DNA from: Solidesulfovibrio magneticus
Lineage (GTDB): Bacteria; Desulfobacterota; Desulfovibrionia; Desulfovibrionales; Desulfovibrionaceae
Direction of reading: 5' to 3'
Assembly: GCA_002482565.1 (NCBI GenBank)
Contig: DLGG01000071.1
Span: forward strand, 1-36,092
Length of the DNA stretch: 36,092 nucleotides
Under the pieces are notes generated by a model. The model searched no databases, had not been told where the DNA came from, and saw nothing but the letters and a program-made list of their open reading frames with translations. Below, piece after piece: positions 30,722-36,092 of the stretch; the first letter of the stretch is position 1, and each line of letters begins with the position of its first letter. The translations under genes were made by a program, and so were the position numbers.

Positions 30722-31959
30722 GCCGAGACGATTTCCAAAGTCGGCAGGGGAAATATGAGTTTGCCTCCACCGGCCAGATAAGCTTGTTCCCTGGCGATAA
30801 TGGTGTCGCGGAAATGCCAAGGCAAAACGAGAAAGTAGTCGGGGCTCATGGCTCGAGCCTGGGCTTCGGAGATAATGGGGATGTTGGAACCGGGCGTGAA
30901 GCAGCCGAATTTGTTCTCATTAACCTCGGCAATAGCCGGCAACAAATCTGGAGTCAGATCGCAATACTGCAAAATAACATTGCCCTTGGTGGAGGCCCCG
31001 TAGCCGAGAACCGTTTTGCCGGAGGCTTTGAGGCTGTGCAACAACTCGCATAAAGCCTGTCGATGCATGGCCACGGATTGTGTGAAGGCAGCGTAAGTTT
31101 GCGGTTCGCCGTAGCCTGCGTGTTTTTCTGCTGCCAACAAGGTGGCGACCCTGTCCACGTGGCGGGGCAGATCCGCGCCGCAGTGCGCGGCGGTGACAGC
31201 GAAGCTGCCGCCATTTGTGGCATTGAGTTCCACGTCAAGAATTTCAAGCCCTGCCGCATCAAGCATGCGTTTTATCTGGGCCAGACCGTAATATTCCAAG
31301 TGCTCATGGCAGATGGTGTCGTAGGCATTAGCTTGCAGCATCAACGGCAGATAGCTCTGTTCAAAGTGCCAGACCCCCTGAGGATGAAGAATCGCAGCAA
31401 TTTGCCGCACAAACTCCTGGGGGTCTTCGAGGTCATAGAACATGGCGATGGAAGTAATGATGCGCGGTCGGGCCTGTTCGCCAAATTCGGAAGTAAAACG
31501 ACTGGAAGAGAAAAAATCCACCACCAGACGAATGTCAGGTCGGTAGTGGTGTCGAAATTTATCTGCTGATGGATCCATACCGCATAGGATTGCGATGCCC
31601 GAAGGATAGAACGATAAGGAAGTGCCGTCGTTGGAGCCAATGTCAAGTACGTAATCGCCTGTATCCAATGGAATCAGTGCTTGCAAGGCCTCAGCCTTGG
31701 CTTTTAGGTGCTGCACCATGGAACAATTGAGGCCAGAACGATAACCGTAGTTCTTTCCGTACATTTCGTCAGCATCATAAGAATGCCGCAATTGCACCAG
31801 CCCGCAAGTTTGACACAGGACCAATTCCAGAGGCCCCTTGGTAATTGGCGCATCTATCTTTTCTGGAAAAACTCCGGTGAGGTATTGCTGGCCAAGGTCA
31901 AGTAGGGAAACAAGTGGACCTTCCTTGCAAAGGCGGCAAGAACTTATTTTTTTGGGCAT
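30718..31959 (-). CDS. Sugar C-methyltransferase (TylCIII/NovU-like)
   Basis: 413 residues in the three-part layout of NDP-sugar C-methyltransferases. The N-terminal zinc-type part has CRLC (residues 8-11) and CQTC (about 49-52). A class I methyltransferase core follows (VLDIGSNDGTSLSFY). NAYDTICHEHLEYYGLAQI contains the conserved C-H-E-H-x2-Y-Y signature. A C-terminal domain follows with KTVLGYGASTKGN. It would methylate a keto sugar such as the product of the adjacent SDR. It is the first gene of the operon and its stop overlaps the SDR start. No clear ribosome-binding site was seen at the ATG at 31959. Confidence 0.87.
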   Translation of the reverse strand: MPKKISSCRLCKEGPLVSLLDLGQQYLTGVFPEKIDAPITKGPLELVLCQTCGLVQLRHSYDADEMYGKNYGYRSGLNCSMVQHLKAKAEALQALIPLDTGDYVLDIGSNDGTSLSFYPSGIAILCGMDPSADKFRHHYRPDIRLVVDFFSSSRFTSEFGEQARPRIITSIAMFYDLEDPQEFVRQIAAILHPQGVWHFEQSYLPLMLQANAYDTICHEHLEYYGLAQIKRMLDAAGLEILDVELNATNGGSFAVTAAHCGADLPRHVDRVATLLAAEKHAGYGEPQTYAAFTQSVAMHRQALCELLHSLKASGKTVLGYGASTKGNVILQYCDLTPDLLPAIAEVNENKFGCFTPGSNIPIISEAQARAMSPDYFLVLPWHFRDTIIAREQAYLAGGGKLIFPLPTLEIVSA

Positions 31960-31978
31960 AAGATATGTCGATGGTATT

Positions 31979-32000
31979 AACAGTGGGCAGAGTTACTGTT
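31979..32000. promoter_or_regulatory. Inverted repeat upstream of glycan operon
   Basis: AACAGT (31979-31984) and ACTGTT (31995-32000) are reverse complements separated by 10 bases, 20-40 bases before the start of the glycan operon on the minus strand. It could be an operator; a run of nine A follows at about 32002-32010. Confidence 0.3.
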
Positions 32001-32470
32001 GAAAAAAAAACAGATTGTCGGTTGCAGCGGAGTATGACCGAACAACGGCCTCCGGCCAAGCCGCTTTTGATTTCGAACTTGAGATGGAACCCCTTTGGGG
32101 GGGACGGATCTCACAGACGACTTGGCATGCCTGTCGCGCCGAACCTAACCGACGCTTGCCTAAAGAGCCAGTTTTTTTTGAGTCTCCTGTCGGGCTAACG
32201 GACAGGGCATTTTGGAACAGGCCTGCCAGAAGCGGCGCCAAAGACCTGTCGTTCTGGATTGGCGAAACAAGCTAGAAATAGGTGTTTTTCAGCCGGCCAA
32301 GCCAGGATAAAATTCTTGCCTTGAGCGCTGACTGCGTATCGCGTGTTGTGTTGGCTGGGACAGCGCCAATCTGCGGATAATATGCAGCTAAGGACTATGC
32401 CACCAAGAGACTTTGGAATTGCCATGCAGATATGGTCCTTCTAAGGGATGCAATTGAAGGAAATGACAAA
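32001..32470. other. Intergenic region without recognised gene
   Basis: About 470 bases between the glycan operon and the tRNA terminator, moderately less GC-rich than the core genes. Short open frames on both strands show no family similarity or ribosome-binding sites. A weak hairpin (CCTGTC/GACAGG around 32190) is present. It may contain the distal promoter of the glycan operon or gene debris. Confidence 0.4.
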
Positions 32471-32502
32471 GAAAAAGGGTTTAGACTTTCGTCTAAACCC
32501 TT
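32471..32502 (-). terminator. Intrinsic terminator of the tRNA gene
   Basis: A perfect 12-bp stem (32475-32486 with 32491-32502) with loop TTTC is followed, on the minus strand, by a T-run. It lies 8 bases beyond the tRNA 3' end. Confidence 0.92.
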
Positions 32503-32509
32503 AACTTAT

Positions 32510-32586
32510 TGGTAGCGAGGGAGGGAATTGAACCCCCGACACTGCGGATATGAGCCGCATGCTCTAACCATCTGAGCTACCTCGCC
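32510..32586 (-). tRNA. tRNA with CAT anticodon (elongator Met, or Ile2)
   Basis: 77 bases including an encoded CCA. Acceptor stem GGCGAGG/CCTCGCT (first pair G-U), D-arm GCTC...GAGC, anticodon arm TGCGG-CTCATAT-CCGCA with CAT at 32552-32550, and T-arm GGGGG-TTCAATT-CCCTC. The acceptor and anticodon stems lack initiator features, so it is elongator tRNA-Met or the lysidine-modified tRNA-Ile(CAT). Choosing between them requires a model-based scan. It has its own promoter and terminator. Confidence 0.95.
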
Positions 32587-32612
32587 AAACCGTCATGCAG
32601 CGCAGAAGCGGA

Positions 32613-32641
32613 TATGTAGCGGAACCGGACTCCCTTGGCAA
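32613..32641 (-). promoter_or_regulatory. Promoter of the tRNA gene
   Basis: Minus strand: -35 TTGCCA (32636-32641), a 17-base spacer, and -10 TACATA (32613-32618), about 27 bases before the mature tRNA 5' end. Confidence 0.65.
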
Positions 32642-32660
32642 GCGTTTTTTTCGGTCCGGC

Positions 32661-33458
32661 TCATTTCGGCCAGAAAAAAAACACCGCGCCGGCCAGAGCC
32701 AGTCGATACCAGGCAAAGGGGCGCAGGGTAATCCGCTGCACCAACACGATAAACGCCTTCACCGCAACTAAAGCCGAAACAAAGGACACCACGAAACCGA
32801 TGCCGAGAACGCCAAGGTCGTCGGCCGAAAACAGCCCGGCGCTCTTGTAAAAATCATACAGCGTGGCCGCGAACATGAGCGGCACCGCACCGATAAACGA
32901 ATATTCCGCCGCCAGACTGCGCTTGGCCCCAAGCAGCATCCCGCCCATGATGGTGGCCGCCGAGCGCGAAAATCCCGGCCACAGCGACAAGCACTGGAAG
33001 CAGCCGATGCCAAGCGCCAGGCCCGGCGTCATTTCGTCCAGGCTGTAGTAGCGGTCGCGGGTCTTTCGCCGTTCCACCAAAAAGATCATGACCGCCCCCA
33101 CGGCCAGGGCCAGGGCGACGCTTGCGGGATTAAACAGGTACGCCTTGATGGATTTGCGGGCGACAAGGCCAATGAGCCCGGCCGGCAGCGAGGTCAGAAA
33201 CAGCATCCACAGGCCGCGAATGCCGGAAAAGGCGTGGTGGGGCTTGGGCGACACCAGCCACCAGAAACGCCGCCAATAGAGGCACACCACGGCCAAAATG
33301 GCTCCGAGCTGGATAATGACGTCGAAGCTGTCGGCTTTCTCGCCCGTAAAGCCGATCAAATGGCCGACCAGGATCAGGTGGCCGGTGGAGGATACGGGCA
33401 GGAACTCGGTTGCGCCCTCGACGATGCCGAGGACCACGGCGGCCAGGGATTCGGTCAT
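32661..33458 (-). CDS. uppP: Undecaprenyl-diphosphatase (BacA/UppP)
   Basis: 265-residue integral inner-membrane phosphatase that recycles undecaprenyl diphosphate for cell-wall and O-antigen synthesis; overproduction gives bacitracin resistance in other bacteria. The two family motifs are EGATEFLPVSSTGHLIL (about 14-30) and PGFSRSAATIMGGMLLG (about 161-177). About eight hydrophobic spans cover the rest. GAGGAG lies about 10 bases before the ATG. It is divergent from the small gene at 33570. The lipid carrier it regenerates is also needed by the glycan operon to its left. Confidence 0.97.
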   Translation of the reverse strand: MTESLAAVVLGIVEGATEFLPVSSTGHLILVGHLIGFTGEKADSFDVIIQLGAILAVVCLYWRRFWWLVSPKPHHAFSGIRGLWMLFLTSLPAGLIGLVARKSIKAYLFNPASVALALAVGAVMIFLVERRKTRDRYYSLDEMTPGLALGIGCFQCLSLWPGFSRSAATIMGGMLLGAKRSLAAEYSFIGAVPLMFAATLYDFYKSAGLFSADDLGVLGIGFVVSFVSALVAVKAFIVLVQRITLRPFAWYRLALAGAVFFFWPK

Positions 33459-33517
33459 GGGAAGGGGGTCTCCTCAAGGCGGTATGTGGGGCCGGGTCTA
33501 TCCAAAGGCCGGGCAAG

Positions 33518-33546
33518 TTGCAAGCCGGCCCGGGCTCGTGTATGCA
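33518..33546 (+). promoter_or_regulatory. Promoter of the 62-aa gene
   Basis: -35 TTGCAA (33518-33523), a 17-base spacer, and -10 TATGCA (33541-33546). Transcription would start near 33553, leaving a 17-base leader. The palindromic -35 could also be shared with a weak divergent promoter toward uppP. Confidence 0.5.
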
Positions 33547-33569
33547 CTGGACCCGAGCAAGGAGGCGAG

Positions 33570-33758
33570 ATGGCCACGATCATGCCCCAGGGCGAACTGT
33601 TGCGGCGCGCCGTCAAATGGATCGACGAGCAGCGCGAGCTGACCGGCAAGCCGGTTGGCGCGCTCATCGACGCGGCAGCCATGCAGTTCAACCTGAGCCC
33701 CAAGGACGCCACGTTTTTAAGCGGTTTTTTCACGGAGCGGGAGGAGCCCCGGTCGTAA
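33570..33758 (+). CDS. Small helical protein of unknown function (62 aa)
   Basis: MATIMPQGELLRRAVKWIDE begins a short, charged, helical protein; the C-terminal half (LIDAAAMQFNLSPKDATFLSGFF) looks like a small helical hairpin. AAGGAGG precedes the ATG at ideal spacing, and a promoter is visible. It has no signal peptide and no cysteines. The last 29 bases overlap the 3' end of ysxC on the opposite strand. No family was recognised, but the strong ribosome-binding site and codon use make it a real gene. Confidence 0.78.
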   Translation: MATIMPQGELLRRAVKWIDEQRELTGKPVGALIDAAAMQFNLSPKDATFLSGFFTEREEPRS

Positions 33759-34356
33759 GCGCGGCCTCGGCGAACACCCGGCAAAGCGCCTCCCGGCCAA
33801 GACCGGTTTTGCCGGAGAACACCACGGGCGGGAAGGCGGGTTGCGCAAGCTCCCGCCACTCTTTTTTCCGGGCCTCCCGGTCGCGCTGGGGCACTTTTTC
33901 CGCCTTGGTCAGGGCCACCAGCACCGGAATGCGCCGGGAACGCAGCCAGGAAACCAGTTCCATGTCCAGGCGCTGGGGCGGCAGGCGGCAGTCGATAAGC
34001 GCCGTCACGGCCCGCAGGGTCTTGGTGGTGGCCAGATAGGCCTCGATGAGCTTGGCCCATTTGTCCCGCTCTTCCTTGGAGCAGCGGGCGTAGCCGTAGC
34101 CGGGCAGGTCCACCAGGCAATAGCCCTGGGTTTCGGCCATGTAGAAGTTGAGGCTGCGGGTCTTGCCCGGGGTGGCGCTGGTCTTGGCCAGGGATTTGCG
34201 TCCGGCCAGACAGTTGATCAGCGTGGATTTGCCGACGTTGGACCGGCCGGCCAGGGCGATTTGGGGCGCGTCCAGGGTGGGCAGCTGGTTGGAAAGGTAG
34301 GCCGTGGACAAAAGCGTCAGGCCCAGGTCCGTCTGTATGCGATCATTGGCGTTCAT
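33730..34356 (-). CDS. ysxC: Ribosome-biogenesis GTPase YsxC/EngB
   Basis: 208-residue TrmE-Era-like GTPase that helps assemble the large ribosomal subunit. G1 is GRSNVGKSTLIN (about 38-49). G2 is around TPGKTRSLNFY, G3 is DLPGYGYA, and G4 is TKAEK. CRLPPQRLDMELVSWL follows the G3 region as in relatives. The C-terminal tail (TTGAPPAP) is variable. The length is usual. Its 3' end overlaps the convergent 62-aa gene by 29 bp. The ATG at 34356 starts 69 bases from the divergent aroQ gene. Confidence 0.96.
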   Translation of the reverse strand: MNANDRIQTDLGLTLLSTAYLSNQLPTLDAPQIALAGRSNVGKSTLINCLAGRKSLAKTSATPGKTRSLNFYMAETQGYCLVDLPGYGYARCSKEERDKWAKLIEAYLATTKTLRAVTALIDCRLPPQRLDMELVSWLRSRRIPVLVALTKAEKVPQRDREARKKEWRELAQPAFPPVVFSGKTGLGREALCRVFAEAALTTGAPPAP

Positions 34357-34425
34357 GCCCGGGTTGTGACCGGCCGGGAAGCGTCCGTCAAGGCCGGGTA
34401 TCCGGACAAGCCAAAGGAAGAAGCC

Positions 34426-34899
34426 ATGCGCAAGGTTAAAATACTCGTCTTAAACGGCCCCAACCTCGGTTTCATCGGCCTGCGCCAGCCGGAAATCTAC
34501 GGCAGCCGCACCATTGAAGATCTGCCGCAACTGGTGGCCGACATCCTGGGACCCCAGGCCGAGCGGCTGGAGCTGCAATTCCATCAGGCCAACAGTGAAG
34601 GGCATTGCATCGACCGGCTGGAGCAGGCCTGGAAGGACGGTCTGGACGGCATCGTGCTCAACGCCGGGGCTTACACCCACACCAGCCTGGCCCTGGCCGA
34701 CTGCCTGGCTTGGATCGGCATTCCCTGCGTCGAGGTGCATATTTCCAACATCTTTGCCCGCACCGACGAGCCGCTGCGGCACAAAAGCCTCATCGGCAAG
34801 AACTGCATCGGCTGCATCGCCGGCTTTGGCGTCACCAGCTACGCCCTGGCCGTGGTCGCCCTGTGGCGACAAATAACCGAGAATCCCAATTATATCTAA
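34426..34899 (+). CDS. aroQ: 3-dehydroquinate dehydratase, type II
   Basis: 157-residue dodecameric enzyme of the shikimate pathway (dehydroquinate to dehydroshikimate). LNGPNLGFIGLRQPEIYG holds the conserved catalytic Arg20 and Tyr25 (family: LNGPNLNLLGxREPxxYG). NSEGHCIDRL, LNAGAYTHTSLAL and EVHISNIFARTDEPLRHKS follow, the last with the catalytic His. AAGGAAG lies before the ATG at 34426; the longer open frame to 33841 is a shadow of ysxC. The efp gene begins 9 bases after the stop, so the two are co-transcribed. Confidence 0.96.
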   Translation: MRKVKILVLNGPNLGFIGLRQPEIYGSRTIEDLPQLVADILGPQAERLELQFHQANSEGHCIDRLEQAWKDGLDGIVLNAGAYTHTSLALADCLAWIGIPCVEVHISNIFARTDEPLRHKSLIGKNCIGCIAGFGVTSYALAVVALWRQITENPNYI

Positions 34900-34908
34900 G
34901 GAGATACA

Positions 34909-35466
34909 ATGCTTTCCACGACCGACTTCCGTCGCGGCCTCAAGATTGAAATGGACGGCGTGCCCTACGAAATCGTGGACTTCCTCCACGTCAAGCCCGG
35001 CAAGGGCGGCGCGTTCATCCGCACCAAGCTCAAGAACATGATCAATGGCCGCGTGGTGGAAAACACCTTCCGCTCGGGCGAAAAGATGGTCAAGCCCGAC
35101 CTTGAATCCAAGGACATGCAGTACCTCTACCGCGAGGCCGAGGACTTCGTCTTCATGGATATGGAGAGCTACGAGCAGATGCACGCCGGCTCGGCCCAGC
35201 TCGGCGAGAAGGGCGGCTACCTCAAGGACGGCATGGAACTGAAGATGCTGCTCTACAAGGGCCAGCCCCTGGACATTGATCTGCCGGCCTCGGTGGTGCT
35301 CCAGGTTTCCGAGACCGAACCCGGCGTCAAGGGCGACACCGTCAGCGGCGCCACCAAGCCGGCCCAGCTCGAAACCGGCATCACCGTCAACGTGCCGCTT
35401 TTTGTGAACATCGGCGATAAAATCAAAGTGGACACCCGTTCGGGCGACTACATTGGCCGGGAATAA
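34909..35466 (+). CDS. efp: Elongation factor P
   Basis: 185-residue translation factor that relieves stalling at polyproline stretches. There are three beta-barrel domains. The loop that reaches the peptidyl-transferase centre is HVKPGKGGAFIRTKL, with Lys32 at the modifiable tip, so lysylation-type modification is possible. GVKGDTVSGATKPAQLETG and the C-terminal IKVDTRSGDYIGRE are family signatures. AAGGAGAT precedes the ATG. Its last codons overlap the probable start of ftsK. Interesting context: a DHS-family gene, whose usual substrate is the EF-P homologue eIF5A, lies elsewhere in the window. Confidence 0.97.
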   Translation: MLSTTDFRRGLKIEMDGVPYEIVDFLHVKPGKGGAFIRTKLKNMINGRVVENTFRSGEKMVKPDLESKDMQYLYREAEDFVFMDMESYEQMHAGSAQLGEKGGYLKDGMELKMLLYKGQPLDIDLPASVVLQVSETEPGVKGDTVSGATKPAQLETGITVNVPLFVNIGDKIKVDTRSGDYIGRE

Positions 35467-36092
35467 AGACGTCAAGGCCGGGGACGGCAGCTTCCGCCTC
35501 ACCAGGGAACTGGCGGGGCTGGGGGCGCTGTTCCTGGCCGCCTTTACGGCGGTTGCCCTGTATTCCTACAATGCGGGCGACCCGGGCTTCAACCAGTCCG
35601 TCTCGGCCCGCCATGGCGTGGCCAACAAGGCCGGGCTGGTGGGGGCCTATTGGGGCGGTCTGCTTGCCGAGACGTTGGGCGTCTGGGGCTTTCTGGTCCC
35701 CATCGGCATGGTTTGGCTCGGCGCGCGCGGTCTGGCCCCACGCCTGGCGTTGCCCCTGCGCCGCCGTTTCGGGCTCGCCATCTTCGCCGGAGTCCTGCTG
35801 ATCTTTTTCGCCTCTCCCGTCGGCAGCCCGACTGTCGGCCAGGTCCATGGCTCGGGCCAGCTGGGGGCCTTGCTCTACGGATTCCTCGACCGTTACTTGA
35901 GCGTTTTCGGCGTGGTCTCGCTGCTCCTTTTCGGCTGCATCGCCGGGGCGCAGCTGACCTTTGGCCTGACCCTCGACAATTTCTGGCGGCCTCTGGCCGC
36001 CGCCCTTGGTGAACAGTTCGGCCGACTGGGCGACGCCTGGGACGCCTGGCGCGTGCGCCGGGCCATGGCCCGGGAGGCCGCCGCCGAAGCCG
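35453..36092 (+). CDS. ftsK: DNA translocase FtsK, N-terminal part (runs off the window)
   Basis: The first ~213 residues of an FtsK/SpoIIIE-type protein. Four membrane spans are visible: ELAGLGALFLAAFTAVALYSY, a second in ETLGVWGFLVPIGMVWLG, FGLAIFAGVLLIFFASPVGS and YLSVFGVVSLLLFGCIAGAQL. Between TM1 and TM2 the short periplasmic loop DPGFNQSVS is typical of FtsK. A charged linker (RVRRAMAREAAAEA) begins at the window end; the ATPase motor lies beyond it. The frame is open from 35408 with no ATG or GTG before the first span. The TTG at 35453, 14 bases inside efp, is the best start candidate. The assignment rests on the membrane pattern and the N-terminal resemblance. Confidence 0.82.
   Translation, partial: MAGNKDVKAGDGSFRLTRELAGLGALFLAAFTAVALYSYNAGDPGFNQSVSARHGVANKAGLVGAYWGGLLAETLGVWGFLVPIGMVWLGARGLAPRLALPLRRRFGLAIFAGVLLIFFASPVGSPTVGQVHGSGQLGALLYGFLDRYLSVFGVVSLLLFGCIAGAQLTFGLTLDNFWRPLAAALGEQFGRLGDAWDAWRVRRAMAREAAAEA

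Noticed and set aside
32015..32275. Possible small gene or transposase remnant in the glycan-operon/tRNA gap
   Set aside because: No ribosome-binding site, motif or inverted terminal repeats; treated as non-coding.
1..36092. CRISPR array, insertion sequence or prophage
   Set aside because: No regularly spaced direct repeats, transposase, integrase or phage structural genes were seen on either strand.

Overview
The window is high-GC, densely coded bacterial DNA. It looks like a sulfate-reducing deltaproteobacterium of the Desulfovibrio / Solidesulfovibrio type. The tmRNA tag (ANDYDYALAA), the amphi-Trp and DsrE-type proteins, the ParA/chemotaxis content and the overall gene style point that way. 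The genus is an inference from these signs, not from a database match.

Layout. Positions 1-4662 carry a tightly overlapping housekeeping operon, xseA-xseB-ispA-dxs (exonuclease VII plus isoprenoid precursor synthesis). A deoxyhypusine-synthase-like gene with an altered active-site position and an 80-residue unknown gene follow (4909-6294). Next come two tandem minus-strand genes for bacterial cereblon-type (CULT) domain proteins (6641-7710) and, divergently, a kinase-HAD two-gene operon (7790-9555). A strikingly AT-rich, cysteine-rich probable glycosyltransferase (9638-10555) looks horizontally acquired. A minus-strand operon ParA / Ala-Pro-rich partner / amphi-Trp protein (12786-10700) lies opposite a radical SAM protein and a lipoprotein hydrolase (12907-15150). 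A beta-barrel protein and a FecR-domain protein form the next minus-strand operon (17319-15392), behind a good sigma-70-type promoter.

After gluQ and the tmRNA gene (ssrA, 18900-19258) comes a sensory block: a small lipoprotein, a PAS-histidine kinase overlapped by a stand-alone B12-binding protein with the Wx9EH signature of CarH-type photoreceptors, a divergent methyl-accepting chemotaxis protein, a cyclic-nucleotide-binding protein, a YciI-like protein, and an unknown protein preceded by a near-perfect sigma-28 (flagellar) promoter. A periplasmic DsrE-family protein separates this block from a four-gene minus-strand glycan operon (31959-26394): C-methyltransferase-like protein, GDP-mannose-dehydratase-like SDR, GT87-like membrane protein, and a GT2-methyltransferase fusion. 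The right end returns to core genes: a CAT-anticodon tRNA, uppP, a small conserved-looking gene, ysxC/engB, aroQ, efp and the 5' part of ftsK, which runs off the window.

The most interesting parts are the tandem CULT-domain pair, in which one copy keeps the aromatic ligand cage of cereblon and the other has replaced two of its walls, and the putative B12 light sensor translationally coupled to a histidine kinase. No CRISPR array, insertion sequence or prophage was recognised.
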